Of a stretch of 64,000 nt of DNA, positions 17,892-27,935 are shown one piece after another. This DNA is from UBA2336 sp965227265 (lineage in GTDB: Bacteria > Bacteroidota > Bacteroidia > Cytophagales > Cyclobacteriaceae), in NCBI GenBank assembly GCA_965227265.1, contig OZ245738.1:2108001-2172000 (forward strand). Reading direction: 5' to 3'. The notes under the pieces were generated by a model, which was given only the letters and a program-made list of their open reading frames with translations, did not search any database and was not told where the DNA came from. The number at the start of each line of letters is the position of its first letter. Within the stretch, counting starts at the first letter, position 1. The position numbers and the translations under genes are program-made.

Positions 17892-17965
17892 TGGGCCCAG
17901 CTGGGCACGATCCAGCGACCCCTTGATTATGAGTCAAGTGCTCTAACCAGCTGAGCTATGGGCCC
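17892..17965 (-). tRNA. tRNA with CAT anticodon (Met or Ile2)
   Basis: Cloverleaf on the - strand: acceptor GGGCCCA/TGGGCCC, D-arm GCTC/GAGC, anticodon stem CTTGA/TCAAG with loop CTCATAA, T-stem GCTGG/CCAGC, discriminator A. CAT can be elongator Met or, with lysidine, Ile; sequence alone does not settle it. The T-loop is ATCGTGC, so positions 54 and 58 are A and T rather than T and A. Not an initiator: position 1-72 is paired. Confidence 0.85.
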
Positions 17966-18087
17966 TTTCTCTACGAAAGAGGATGCAATGTTAAGGAGAA
18001 GATTTTTTATTTACAATGTTGTTGTTGACCCAAGCACCACCCTCTTAATCCCGCTTGGCTAAATCCGATGATCCAAAAGATGCTTTC

Positions 18088-20823
18088 TTATCCTTCCTTG
18101 CGCAAGATTTGTAATGGTGGTGTATTGATCACATCGCGTGAATTCCACCAGCCGATGCCCATGGTGAGCAACACCACACCGGTTGCAATGATCAGTAATT
18201 CAAGCCAGTCGAACGCGAAAGTTATCTTAAAGAAAAATGTCGTCAACAGCCAGCCGCCACCCAATGAAAGTATCAGACCGGTTAACGCTGAGAACAAACC
18301 CAGGTACGCATATTCAATAAGCGTGATCTTACGGATATGGTGCGATCTCGCTCCGATCGTGCGCAGCAATACGTTTTCTTTCATCCGCAGAAACTTACTG
18401 TTGATTACTGCGCCCGCCAGCACAACAAGCCCTGTTACGATGCTGAAGAGTGCCAGAAAACGAACGACCAACCCCAGCTTATCAAACAGCTCGTTAATAG
18501 TACCGAGAATAAGCTTCAAATCAATTAATGAAACATTGGGATATAACATCACCAACTGTTGCTGAAAGCGATTCGACACCTGCTGATCATCAATGCGGGT
18601 TGTGGTTACATAAATCTGCGGAGCATTCTCCAATAGACCTGTCGGAAAAACGAAGATGAAATTCGGAGGATCGTTTGCCCAATCTACTTTCCGCACACCT
18701 GAAATGTTTGCTTCAATCGGTACACCCTGAACATCAAACTCCACCTTATCACCAACTTTCACTTCCAGATCTTCGAGCATACCTTCAGAAATTGTAACGT
18801 CATACAATTGCCATTTAAACCCGAGCGAATCCAGTATTTCACCCACTGGTTTCTCTCGTCTTAGTTTGTTCTTTTGCCATTCTTCCGGAAAGCCATCAAA
18901 CAGGTTAAACGAATCGACCGCAACTCCAAATGACTTATTCCGAAATTCCGGAGTCTTATATTTTTCCGGAATGTCCGTATTATTGAATACACTTTGCAGT
19001 TCTCCTTCAATCAATTCTTCCGAAGACGTAAGACTGTCGCGGTAGGTAACCCGATACTCACGCGTGATGGCCCAGTTACGGATATTATCGGTAGTATCTT
19101 TTTGTATCTCCTCGATAGTTTTACCTTTTATCTTGCTTAACCGGCAGGTGATAATCGGAACTACCTGCTTCACGTCAAGCTTGTTATCCTGCATCAGCTT
19201 GATCACGCCATCTTTTTGTGATGGCTGGATGTCAAACAAAATTGTGTTGGATTGATTTTCCTGCCCGGTAAATTCAACCTGGCCCAACAAACTCTTTTCA
19301 ACAATATTGAGGGTGGCGATAATTAATGTGCCCAATCCGATGGCAACCATCAGCATTCGTGTCTGGTTGTTTGGACGAAATAAATTAGACAGCGCATGCC
19401 GCCAGACAAACGAAGCATTGGCTGGGAAAAATTTTCGTACAAGATAAAGTAAACCCATTGCAATAAACGTCAATAATCCTAACGCTCCCGCTAATCCCAG
19501 GAAGAACATACCACCGGTTAACAGGTCGCGGGTTTGATACGCAGCAAAGGCAAGTGGAAATAAAGCAATGAGAACAATGGCTGCCAATCTTGCTTTTGAA
19601 AATGTTTTGATGGATTCAAAGTCTGCACGAAGTACGGATAAGGGTGGAACGAACCGTACCGCGATTAACGGCAGCATGGAGAAAAGAATTGAAACCAGCG
19701 CTCCTAACACAATGCCTTGCACAACAGAAATCCAGGAAATGCCAAAGCTTATCTCCAGTGGAAGCAAATCACTGAACATGAATGGAATAAGTTGTTGGAT
19801 GCCAACACCCAGGAAAGCGCCCACAACACTTCCTAAAATTCCCAGGAAGAATATCTGAATAAAATAAATATTGAACGCCTGCCATCCTGTTGAACCAATG
19901 CAGCGTAACACGGCAACCTCATCGCGTTTCTCCCGGGCATAAATATGGACCGAGCTGGCCACACCAATACAGCCGAGAATTAATGCCAGGAAAGCAAGCA
20001 ATGAAAAAAACCGATAGATCGCATTAAAGCCCTCTCCTAATCCTTGCTTACGAACTTCCACGGTTTCGTAAGAATGACCAAACTTTTTTATTATCGGTTG
20101 AAATTTTTCTGCAAGCTCATCTGCTTCTGCCTCAGAGGTTGTCTGGAAAAATCGTTTATACGTAACCCGACTGCCATATTGAACTAAGCCGGTTGCCTCC
20201 AGCTGACGCATAGAAATATAAACGGATGGTGTAAATGTAGTCATGATGCCACCTCCACCCGGCAGCTTTTTCACCTCTCCTGAAACTATGAATGTTATGT
20301 TCCCAATCCGAATCGAATCACCCGAGCTTACTTCATACTGACTGGCAAGCGATGCATCCAGCATAGCATACCGCCCGTCTTTCACTTTCTGATATGCATC
20401 AACCGGTTGCGTCTCAAGCTTGCCATAAAATGGAAACGGTCCTTCAAATGCAACCAATCGGATGAGTCGCGACTGACCATTATGAAGGAACAAAACCATC
20501 GAGGCCATATCCGCCTGTGCCGCTTGTGGATACTTCATGGCTAGCTGAAATTCCTTAACCAATTCTGGCTCAAATTTTTTGTTGGCGTTAATTACGAAAT
20601 CTGCGCCCAGCAATTCTTTGGCATTCCGATCGATATCGCTTTGTAAAGAATTGTTGAGGGAATCTAAGGCAACAACGGCTGCTATGCCTGTAATGAGCGA
20701 AGCAACAAACAGAAACAAGCGTGAAAAATTATGACGCGCATCACGCCACGCCATTTTCCAAACCCATCCATCGTTGAAGAGATTACTTTTTCTCCGTTTA
20801 AGCCGGATTATGTATTCGATCAT
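18088..20823 (-). CDS. FtsX-type ABC permease (YbbP-like)
   Basis: 911 aa with the two-FtsX-domain layout of YbbP: an N-terminal segment (LFLFVASLITGIAAVVAL), a large periplasmic MacB-like domain, membrane blocks around residues ~265-400 and ~420-500, a second periplasmic domain and a final block (VVRFLALFSIVTGLVVLAGAVI...). The start ATG overlaps the stop of the ATPase gene by 4 bp, and a TesA-like gene is divergent, as in the E. coli tesA-ybbA-ybbP locus. Proposed to help envelope lipid or effector export; role in this group unproven. Confidence 0.92.
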   Translation of the reverse strand: MIEYIIRLKRRKSNLFNDGWVWKMAWRDARHNFSRLFLFVASLITGIAAVVALDSLNNSLQSDIDRNAKELLGADFVINANKKFEPELVKEFQLAMKYPQAAQADMASMVLFLHNGQSRLIRLVAFEGPFPFYGKLETQPVDAYQKVKDGRYAMLDASLASQYEVSSGDSIRIGNITFIVSGEVKKLPGGGGIMTTFTPSVYISMRQLEATGLVQYGSRVTYKRFFQTTSEAEADELAEKFQPIIKKFGHSYETVEVRKQGLGEGFNAIYRFFSLLAFLALILGCIGVASSVHIYAREKRDEVAVLRCIGSTGWQAFNIYFIQIFFLGILGSVVGAFLGVGIQQLIPFMFSDLLPLEISFGISWISVVQGIVLGALVSILFSMLPLIAVRFVPPLSVLRADFESIKTFSKARLAAIVLIALFPLAFAAYQTRDLLTGGMFFLGLAGALGLLTFIAMGLLYLVRKFFPANASFVWRHALSNLFRPNNQTRMLMVAIGLGTLIIATLNIVEKSLLGQVEFTGQENQSNTILFDIQPSQKDGVIKLMQDNKLDVKQVVPIITCRLSKIKGKTIEEIQKDTTDNIRNWAITREYRVTYRDSLTSSEELIEGELQSVFNNTDIPEKYKTPEFRNKSFGVAVDSFNLFDGFPEEWQKNKLRREKPVGEILDSLGFKWQLYDVTISEGMLEDLEVKVGDKVEFDVQGVPIEANISGVRKVDWANDPPNFIFVFPTGLLENAPQIYVTTTRIDDQQVSNRFQQQLVMLYPNVSLIDLKLILGTINELFDKLGLVVRFLALFSIVTGLVVLAGAVINSKFLRMKENVLLRTIGARSHHIRKITLIEYAYLGLFSALTGLILSLGGGWLLTTFFFKITFAFDWLELLIIATGVVLLTMGIGWWNSRDVINTPPLQILRKEG

Positions 20824-21512
20824 AACGCAGCTACCGTTTGCTGATCAACAAGCTTGCCTCCACGCATGCGCAGGATGCGTTCGGTTTTTTGAGCTAACTC
20901 TAAATTATGGGTAACCAGTACCAAGGTTGTTCCCTGCTCTTTATTGAGGCCGAATAAAAGGTCTGTGATATGCTTTGAGTTTTCATCGTCCAGGTTACCG
21001 GTTGGCTCATCGGCAAATAATATTTTCGGATCGGTAATAAAGGCGCGCGCCATCGCCACCCGTTGCTGCTCACCCCCGGATAATTGAGTTGGGTAATGAT
21101 GCATGCGTTCTGCTAGACCAACACGAGCCAACAATTCTTTCGCTTTGGCCGAAACATTTTTTACTCCACGAAGTTCCAATGGAACCATTACATTCTCCAG
21201 TGCAGTAAGTGTCTGTAGTAACTGAAAGTTTTGAAAGACAAAACCGACATACTGGTTGCGGATGTGTGCCCGGTCATCTTCACTCATGGCGTTCAGCTTA
21301 AAACCCATCAGTGAAATAATTCCAGTGCTGGGTACGTCTAATCCGGCACACAAGCCAAGTAAGGTAGTTTTACCACTTCCTGAAGGTCCGATGATGGATA
21401 ATGTATCGCCTTGCGAAACAGAAAAGCTTACCGTATCGAGCACAGTAAGCGAATTGATGCCTGATCGATATGTTTTTGTGAGCCCTTCGGCCTGGAGAAC
21501 AGTTTGTGACAT
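20820..21512 (-). CDS. ABC transporter ATP-binding protein (YbbA-like)
   Basis: 230 aa. Walker A GPSGSGKTT, Q-loop VGFVFQNFQLL, signature LSGGEQQR, Walker B ILFADEPTGN and H-switch VTHNLEL are complete. Translationally coupled to the YbbP-like permease gene. Confidence 0.95.
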   Translation of the reverse strand: MSQTVLQAEGLTKTYRSGINSLTVLDTVSFSVSQGDTLSIIGPSGSGKTTLLGLCAGLDVPSTGIISLMGFKLNAMSEDDRAHIRNQYVGFVFQNFQLLQTLTALENVMVPLELRGVKNVSAKAKELLARVGLAERMHHYPTQLSGGEQQRVAMARAFITDPKILFADEPTGNLDDENSKHITDLLFGLNKEQGTTLVLVTHNLELAQKTERILRMRGGKLVDQQTVAAL

Positions 21513-21558
21513 GGTTTTTGCTAAATCAATTTCTGAATTATATCGTTATTAAATTTGC

Positions 21559-21635
21559 CGTCATGTTGAGCGAAAGCGAAACATCCCCCATTCAGTGCTC
21601 TAGTAGGGGATTCTTCGCTTTCGCTCAGAATGACG
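21559..21635. repeat. REP-like intergenic inverted repeat
   Basis: The segment begins GTCATGTTGAGCGAAAGCGAA and ends TTCGCTTTCGCTCAGAATGAC: long imperfect arms around a short spacer with CATCCCC/GGGGAT. GTCATTCTGAGCG-type palindromes are widespread intergenic repeats in bacteria. Lies in the divergent ybbA-tesA interval, so it could also affect both transcripts. Confidence 0.75.
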
Positions 21636-21656
21636 TTAATCTTAAATCTTTTCAAT

Positions 21657-22262
21657 ATGGTAGTCGGGAAATACATGTTTTTTATTGCAATGGCATTGTT
21701 GGTTCAGACCAAGCCAAAAGTAATTCTATTTTTTGGCGATAGTCTAACCGCTGGCTACGGACTTTCACCGGAAGAAGCTTTCCCTGCGTTGTCGGAAAAG
21801 GAACTTACTAAAAATGGAAAAAACGTAAAGGTTGTGAGTGCAGGCCTAAGTGGTGAAACATCGGCCGGTGGAGTAACCCGTATTGATTGGGTGCTGCGTC
21901 AATCCATTGATGTGTTTGTACTGGAACTTGGCGCAAATGACGGCCTTCGTGGATTGCCTGTTGACCAAACAAAAAAAAATCTTCAGGCTATCATTGATAA
22001 GGTTAAAGTGAAAAATCCGAATGTAAAGATTGTGATTGCCGGAATGATGGTTCCGCCCAATATGGGTAATACCTATACCACACAGTTCACGGCCATCTTC
22101 CCAGAAATTGCCAAAACCAACAAAGCTACTTTGATGCCATTTTTACTGCAAGGTGTGGCTGGAGATGAAAAGTTAAATCAAGCCGATGGAATTCATCCAA
22201 ATGTGGAAGGTCATAAGATTGTAGCAACGAACATCACGAAGATTTTATCTCCGTTACTTTAA
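21657..22262 (+). CDS. GDSL/SGNH arylesterase (TesA-like)
   Basis: 201 aa from ATG 21657; another ATG lies six codons on. Block I FFGDSLTAGYGL (nucleophile Ser), block III GANDGLRG and block V DGIHPNVEGH (catalytic Asp/His) define an SGNH hydrolase like TesA, a lysophospholipase/thioesterase usually in the periplasm. The N-terminus is hydrophobic and may be a signal. Divergent from the ybbA/ybbP pair, a pairing kept across phyla. Confidence 0.93.
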   Translation: MVVGKYMFFIAMALLVQTKPKVILFFGDSLTAGYGLSPEEAFPALSEKELTKNGKNVKVVSAGLSGETSAGGVTRIDWVLRQSIDVFVLELGANDGLRGLPVDQTKKNLQAIIDKVKVKNPNVKIVIAGMMVPPNMGNTYTTQFTAIFPEIAKTNKATLMPFLLQGVAGDEKLNQADGIHPNVEGHKIVATNITKILSPLL

Positions 22263-22264
22263 TA

Positions 22265-23161
22265 TTATTTGATTGGGTTAGCAGCCGTGTAATGAATCTC
22301 CTGAAGAAACCGATATACATCTTCCGTGGGCTTATCTGTTTCCCTGCCTAACTCTTTGTTGATGGTAGCAGTGTTTTTCTTTTCGTAATGAAAGACTTTA
22401 TTTTTCACGTTTGCTTCCGATAATTTTTTTGAAAGCAGGATTGCTTGTTTTTCGGAAGGTTCCTGATCATCTGCATAGGCAATCATAAACGGAGGAATGT
22501 TATTATCCGATTTAATGAAACTAACCGGTGATGCCTGATCCCAATCCTTTTTTGTTTTACCAAATGAATCGGTATACCATTCTTTCATTTTTGTTCCGGC
22601 ATTTTTCATGAGCTGGGTGATGTCGTAACCGATTCCGTCCAGTAACACAACACCGTCCAGTATAGATAAATTGCCTCCTGCCTTTTCCAGGTACTTTTCA
22701 TCTATGCTTACCAACGCTGCGAGGTGTGCACCGGCTGAATAACCTATCATGAAAATCTTTTCAGGATCCGCACTATAATGTGTTGCATTTTCATGAAGCC
22801 ATACCAGCGCATCGGCAACGTCCTGTGCATTTACCGGATGCTTTGCATCGGGCGACATGCGATAATTTATCGAAGCAAAAACATAACCCCGTGCGGTAAA
22901 ATACTCAGCTTTATAGAGCACATTATCCTTATCGCCATACGCCCATGAACCGCCATGCACCCAGATAATCATTGGGGAATTACTTCCCTTTTTGGGCATG
23001 TAAACGTTCAGCATGTTAAGCTTGGGGTCAGATTTGGTGTGCGTAGCATAACGCACATTGGAGACTTTCAGGAATGAATTTTCGTCCTTTTTTTGTGCAA
23101 ACAAGGTTTCTCCACTAGCTAAAACAGTCAAAAAAATCAGAAATAGTCTCGTAATCTGCAT
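22265..23161 (-). CDS. Secreted alpha/beta-hydrolase esterase
   Basis: 298 aa with a signal peptide ending LFAQ. Oxyanion-hole motif WVHGGSWAYGD, nucleophile elbow GYSAGAH and INYRMSPDAKHP fit the hormone-sensitive-lipase/carboxylesterase group (Abhydrolase_3 type). The acid and His lie in the C-terminal third. The gene is convergent with tesA, 2 bp between stops. Substrate unknown; acetyl-xylan or lipid esters are typical of relatives. Confidence 0.88.
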   Translation of the reverse strand: MQITRLFLIFLTVLASGETLFAQKKDENSFLKVSNVRYATHTKSDPKLNMLNVYMPKKGSNSPMIIWVHGGSWAYGDKDNVLYKAEYFTARGYVFASINYRMSPDAKHPVNAQDVADALVWLHENATHYSADPEKIFMIGYSAGAHLAALVSIDEKYLEKAGGNLSILDGVVLLDGIGYDITQLMKNAGTKMKEWYTDSFGKTKKDWDQASPVSFIKSDNNIPPFMIAYADDQEPSEKQAILLSKKLSEANVKNKVFHYEKKNTATINKELGRETDKPTEDVYRFLQEIHYTAANPIK

Positions 23162-23227
23162 ATCCGGTTCGTGTCTCGCTAGTAACGCAAGTTTGCTGCC
23201 TAAAATTATCGAATCTTATAAAACAAA

Positions 23228-23250
23228 AAACTCTCCGCGAGGGAGAGTTT
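23228..23250 (-). terminator. Terminator after the MacB-like permease
   Basis: ACTCTCC/GGAGAGT stem with a 5-base loop; on the - strand it ends in six T. It follows the permease stop at 23274. Confidence 0.8.
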
Positions 23251-23273
23251 TAAACCTTTATAGTAAGCGGATA

Positions 23274-24509
23274 TTATTCAAATCGCAGCGATTCAATAGG
23301 GTCAAGCTTGGAAGCCTTGCTTGCAGGATAATATCCGGAGAGAAGTCCGACACCCACGCATACGGCCAATCCCATAAATATCCAGAACCAGGGAACAACA
23401 AATATTTTCAACTCCATCAGCACGGCTACAAGGTTTCCTAATCCTATTCCCAGGATTACTCCTACTACTCCACCGATCAGACAGACAACAATAGCTTCGA
23501 TTACAAATTGTTGGCGAATGCGAAGCGGTGTGGCGCCCAATGCTTTTCTAACACCCACTTCACGGGTACGTTCTGTAACCGAAACAAGCATGATATTCAT
23601 CAACGCAATAGAAGCACCTAATAAGGTTACAAACGATATAACAAAGCCTGCAATACGAAGTATGGTAGTTATACTTTGGAGAGTTTCAGCAGCAGTTTCG
23701 CTCCGTTCTATCGTAAATGAATTTTCCCGGCCAACAGCGTCACCCCGAATAGAACGCATGACTCCTGTTGCCTCACCCATTGCAAATTCAACTTTCGTTG
23801 GATCATCGATACCTACCGTTAGCTCATATTGTAATCCTCTACCCTGTGCCATTTGGTTCGCAAGCTTGATGGGAATGATAACCATGTTGTCATAATTATC
23901 TTCCGCCATTTGACCTTTCTCGATAATTACCCCAACAACTTTAAGCTGCATGCCTCCGTAATTTATCTTTGTATTTAACGGCTCTTCATTGTCTTTGTAA
24001 AGCGCTGTAAAAATTTTGTGCCCAATTACCGCTACATGTGAACCGTACTGTACTTCAATAGTTGAGAGACCACGACCTTTCTGAAGCTCTAAACCTTTAA
24101 TCGGCATATACTCTTCATTCACTCCCAGGATGGCAACATTCGGGTTAGTCTTGAGCGAAGCATGCTTCACCTCTGCGGTGCCGGAAAGCCAGGAAGAAAG
24201 GCTTACGGTAGACGGCACGTTATATTGTTCGATGAAGCGCAATGCTTCATTCAACTTGATGGCAGGAAAACTCTTTTGCGTAACACCTTGTGAGCTGCTT
24301 CCCCGATATATCTTTGACGTAACATCAAAGGTGTTAGCCCCCATAGAAGTGAGACTTGCACTCACGGAAGTTTCAATCGCATCAATTGCTGTGGAAATTC
24401 CCACCAATGCAGTAATGCCAATTGCTACAATAAGTGCTGTAAGCACTGACCTTAGCATATTGGCCTGAATCGACCGAAGACCTTCCTTAATATTTTCAAC
24501 TAAATTCAT
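23274..24509 (-). CDS. MacB-like ABC transporter permease
   Basis: 411 aa: one N-terminal membrane segment (SVLTALIVAIGITALVGIST), a periplasmic MacB_PCD domain, then three segments (VISFVTLLGASIALMNIMLVSV, IVVCLIGGVVGVILGIGLG, WIFMGLAVCVGVGLLSGYYPASKAS). The motif ERTREVGVRKALGA after segment two is the FtsX/MacB signature. No ATPase lies beside it; the LolD-type ATPase with TolC at 4082-6251 is one possible partner. Transcribed alone, ending at the terminator at 23228. Confidence 0.92.
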   Translation of the reverse strand: MNLVENIKEGLRSIQANMLRSVLTALIVAIGITALVGISTAIDAIETSVSASLTSMGANTFDVTSKIYRGSSSQGVTQKSFPAIKLNEALRFIEQYNVPSTVSLSSWLSGTAEVKHASLKTNPNVAILGVNEEYMPIKGLELQKGRGLSTIEVQYGSHVAVIGHKIFTALYKDNEEPLNTKINYGGMQLKVVGVIIEKGQMAEDNYDNMVIIPIKLANQMAQGRGLQYELTVGIDDPTKVEFAMGEATGVMRSIRGDAVGRENSFTIERSETAAETLQSITTILRIAGFVISFVTLLGASIALMNIMLVSVTERTREVGVRKALGATPLRIRQQFVIEAIVVCLIGGVVGVILGIGLGNLVAVLMELKIFVVPWFWIFMGLAVCVGVGLLSGYYPASKASKLDPIESLRFE

Positions 24510-24664
24510 TTACTTTTCTGTAACGAAATGGATACTGTAATACGTTGATTAATACACGATAATGTTACACTTGAAACCGCATTTATTTTGCGGGTTTTGG
24601 CATAAATCCACCAACGGTGGCTTCAAAGTGCTGCACGAATGGTAAATTTAAGTGAATTAACAGG

Positions 24665-25930
24665 GTGAATACGATGCGGGGACTTCTTTTGTTTTGCTTT
24701 CTTATTGTTTTCAAGGTAGGCATGGCCAACTATATTTTCATTCCCATGGATGAAAGGCAGGCCAACCATCTGAAAGCCTATGGAATTGCCTATTGGGTTT
24801 TAAAAACCGAGAATGAGGTGGACTGGCTTTTGAACTATCGTGGCGGAAGCTTTATGATCAAGTTTCACTCGGCTATACAAAATGAGTTGGTCGTTCGGGG
24901 CGTGACTTCTGAAGTGATTTCGGATGCCCAGGCAAATCAAATCTTGAATGAGATTGCCAGTCCGGCTAACAATTACGATGTAATGAAGCTGGAGAAGTGT
25001 CCGAAGATTGCAGTGTATACACCAAAGACTGCCCAACCCTGGGATGATGCCGTAACCCTTGTGCTTACCTACGCAGAGATTCCATACGATATGATTTTCG
25101 ATGATGAAGTATTAGCCGGAACACTTCCTAAGTATGACTGGCTCCACCTCCACCACGAAGATTTTACAGGACAATACGGAAAGTTCTATAGTTCATTCGC
25201 CAACTTCGGTTGGTACATCGAGCAACAGAAAGAAGCCGAAGAGCTTGCACGCAAACATGGCTTTCACAAAGTATCTCAACTCAAGCTTGCCGTTGCGAAG
25301 AGGATTAAAGAATTCGTGGCCGGTGGCGGATTTATGTTTGCCATGTGTTCTGCAACCGATAGCTTTGACATTGCGCTTGCTGCCGAAGGTGTTGACATCT
25401 GTGAAAGAATGTTTGATGGTGATGGCTCTGATCCGCAAGCCCAGGAAAAAATCGATTTCGAAAAAACATTAGCCTTTACGGATTTTAAGCTCGTGCGTGA
25501 TCCCTATGAATACGAGTTCTCCTCGATCGACAACCCTCCGCGCGAACGCGGCTTGCGCCAGGACAATGATTACTTCACATTATTTGAGTTCTCTGCCAAG
25601 TGGGATCCGATTCCAACCATGCTTACGCAGAACCACACGAAAGTGATTAAAGGTTTCTTCGGACAAACCACTGGTTTTAAGAGCGACCTGATCAAACCTG
25701 ATGTGCTAATCATGGGCGAGAATAAAGATATCCATGAGACCAAATACATTCACGGAGTTTTGAACAAAGGTTTCTGGACATACTATGGCGGCCACGATCC
25801 GGAAGACTATCAGCACCAGGTCGGTGAAGAGCCAACCGATTTAAATCAACATCCTAACTCAGCAGGCTATCGGTTGATTTTGAATAACATCTTATTCCCG
25901 GCTGCGAAGAAAAAAAAGCAGAAGACGTAA
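24665..25930 (+). CDS. Conserved secreted protein often labelled asparagine synthetase B
   Basis: 421 aa from GTG 24665 (ATG three codons later is possible). Signal peptide, then no glutamine-amidotransferase N-terminus Cys2 and no ATP-pyrophosphatase SGGxDS motif, so the database name for this family does not fit what is seen. Blocks include MIKFHSAIQ, DYDWLHLHHEDFTGQYGKF, GGFMFAMCSATDSFDIAL and WTYYGGHDPEDYQH; the Cys in MCSATDS in an elbow-like turn suggests a class-I amidotransferase-like fold. A periplasmic or outer-membrane-linked role is inferred. Confidence 0.75.
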   Translation: MNTMRGLLLFCFLIVFKVGMANYIFIPMDERQANHLKAYGIAYWVLKTENEVDWLLNYRGGSFMIKFHSAIQNELVVRGVTSEVISDAQANQILNEIASPANNYDVMKLEKCPKIAVYTPKTAQPWDDAVTLVLTYAEIPYDMIFDDEVLAGTLPKYDWLHLHHEDFTGQYGKFYSSFANFGWYIEQQKEAEELARKHGFHKVSQLKLAVAKRIKEFVAGGGFMFAMCSATDSFDIALAAEGVDICERMFDGDGSDPQAQEKIDFEKTLAFTDFKLVRDPYEYEFSSIDNPPRERGLRQDNDYFTLFEFSAKWDPIPTMLTQNHTKVIKGFFGQTTGFKSDLIKPDVLIMGENKDIHETKYIHGVLNKGFWTYYGGHDPEDYQHQVGEEPTDLNQHPNSAGYRLILNNILFPAAKKKKQKT

Positions 25931-25956
25931 GTATCTTGGAAGTTAGAATAGTGGAG

Positions 25957-25997
25957 TTAGAATATAGAATTGATTTAATCTAAATTCTATATTCTAA
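25957..25997. terminator. Bidirectional hairpin between convergent genes
   Basis: A perfect 15-bp AT-rich inverted repeat (TTAGAATATAGAATT with its complement) around an 11-base loop, between the convergent 24665-25930 and 26025-27923 genes. Confidence 0.6.
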
Positions 25998-26024
25998 CTT
26001 CTATCTACTGCATTAAACCAGTCG

Positions 26025-27923
26025 TCAATCAAAGAATGACCAGTCAAACCCGAAGTCGATCAGGTTTCTAATGCCAGGATAAAAGGGTGTAGGCACATCT
26101 CCATATTTCGAAAAGCTTATCAACGCGTTATTGTATTTAAGGAATATTCTGGCGTGTCTTATCCGCACATTCAGGAAAACGTCAACAATCGGAAATCCAG
26201 GCGTGGAATAGCGCTGCTGCGTATAAAATTGCTGAGATGTTACGTCATAACCCGGTGCATAGTAACTCGATTTCCAGTGTGTATCGATTCCAAGCTGAAA
26301 ATCAAAATTGCCATTAAACAAAATATCCGTATAGGCTAATTGTGTATTAACAAATAGCTCAGGGAACTGCATAGCATCATCCGAGTTTTCAAGAATGCGG
26401 GTATAAATTCCCTGGCCTTTTAATGTTAGATGATCGTATAGTGTAAGAGATAAGTTTAATTCAGGGGATACCCAGGTTTGATAACCGGAAGTTTGATATG
26501 GCAGCACTCGTTGTCCCGATGAATATCTGTCTTCCTTAAAGAAGATATAATTTTTAAATGTCGAGAAGCGAACACCCGGATAGATAGAGAATCTTTTTGA
26601 TTCATAGATCAGGTTACCCTTAATCTCAGTTCCTTCAACATTTCCAAAATTATTAATCCAGACATCATGACTGCCACGGTACGCTTGCGGAATAAATGCA
26701 GGCGTTGAAACCGAACGCTTGGCTGCAGCTTCAAACCATTTTGTTTTGATAGATCCCTGGATCATGTAGCGGTCGTCCAGCATCCATTCTGCCCAACCTT
26801 TAACTTCTACAAGCGAATCTAATTGAAGGCCTATTCTTCCGCCCAGGTAAAATTCTGTTTTTTCAGTTTGCAGATAGAAGTTGTCTTCATAGAGATATTT
26901 GTAATCGATACTGTACTTTCTGAACGCTGCATAGCCATTATAGAACGCTTTAAAAAGACTTCCTTTTACTCCAACTTCGTTGCGGAAGGATTTAAAGGCA
27001 GTCCGGTCGCGGGTTTTTGCGCTGTCAACAACGATAAAGTCGTAATATTCATTATTCGTATCACTGTCATTAAAGCGGTTGATCTGCCGGTACACATCAC
27101 TGATGTGATAAAGCTGAAGCCCGGAAGCTAACTTAAGCTGGTGAAATAAATGTAGCGTTCCCCGCTTATCATTGCTTTCTGCGTCTGTTAACCGGGTTGA
27201 GATACCCTGCTTAACGAACATATCGCTAAACTTAAAGGTGCTGTCAAATCTTACTCCACCGTTTTCATCTACTTGTATGAAATCGCGCCTGGCATTAAAG
27301 AACAAGCTGTAGGTACTGTCTTTCGAATGATAAGAAGTAAAGAAATCAAAGTAGTTACTCTTTGTAGTTCGGTCTCCCTTATTTTCCCGCGCAGTAATCT
27401 TATCGATCTGAAGAATGCGGTAATCAAAACCAGCGTTCCAACGTGGATTAATGTTACGGGTAAACGTAATGCGCGCATAGGATCTTCCTTTACCGCCAAG
27501 CACCCACTTTACATTTGCAAAAGGTGATTTGCTATTGTAATATTTTACTACTTCTGTATTCCAGTAAAGATCATACGCTGTAAAACCGGAGGTAGCACCT
27601 ATCGTTTCAGAAACTTCTGTAAACACCGGTCGGATTGCGGTGCCGATGTTACCCAGATCCTGATAGAAATTATTATACCGCTGCACATAATTAAAGCGGT
27701 GAAAATTCAAGGCAGCCGTGTCAATGGAGTGAGCCTTAAAGTTGTTGCGAAAAAAATCGCTTTCGTAAAAATAAAGGGTCGTTGTTGGACCGTAGACATT
27801 TTTAGTACTATCGTCAATGATACTTGATCCCACACGAGGGCCAGTTTCTTCATCCTGAGCCCAGGCTATCAGCGATGCGAAAATGAATAAGATTGTAAGG
27901 AAATGCCTGCTAAACACGCTCAA
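26025..27923 (-). CDS. Putative porin (Bacteroidota type)
   Basis: 632 aa with a signal peptide ending AWAQ. The sequence is a long run of amphipathic strands with many Tyr, Phe and Arg and ends in an aromatic residue (FGFDWSFFD), the usual end of an outer-membrane barrel. Early blocks (TLYFYESDFFRNN, FNYVQRYNNFYQDLGNIGTA, SGFTAYDLYW) match the Bacteroidota 'putative porin' family. Substrate unknown. The stop of lpxK lies 12 bp upstream, so both probably share a transcript. Confidence 0.88.
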   Translation of the reverse strand: MSVFSRHFLTILFIFASLIAWAQDEETGPRVGSSIIDDSTKNVYGPTTTLYFYESDFFRNNFKAHSIDTAALNFHRFNYVQRYNNFYQDLGNIGTAIRPVFTEVSETIGATSGFTAYDLYWNTEVVKYYNSKSPFANVKWVLGGKGRSYARITFTRNINPRWNAGFDYRILQIDKITARENKGDRTTKSNYFDFFTSYHSKDSTYSLFFNARRDFIQVDENGGVRFDSTFKFSDMFVKQGISTRLTDAESNDKRGTLHLFHQLKLASGLQLYHISDVYRQINRFNDSDTNNEYYDFIVVDSAKTRDRTAFKSFRNEVGVKGSLFKAFYNGYAAFRKYSIDYKYLYEDNFYLQTEKTEFYLGGRIGLQLDSLVEVKGWAEWMLDDRYMIQGSIKTKWFEAAAKRSVSTPAFIPQAYRGSHDVWINNFGNVEGTEIKGNLIYESKRFSIYPGVRFSTFKNYIFFKEDRYSSGQRVLPYQTSGYQTWVSPELNLSLTLYDHLTLKGQGIYTRILENSDDAMQFPELFVNTQLAYTDILFNGNFDFQLGIDTHWKSSYYAPGYDVTSQQFYTQQRYSTPGFPIVDVFLNVRIRHARIFLKYNNALISFSKYGDVPTPFYPGIRNLIDFGFDWSFFD

Positions 27924-27935
27924 AGATACTTTTAC

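Noticed and set aside
24665..25930. True asparagine synthetase B
   Set aside because: No N-terminal catalytic Cys and no SGGxDS ATP motif; it has a signal peptide. The usual label appears to be a naming error.
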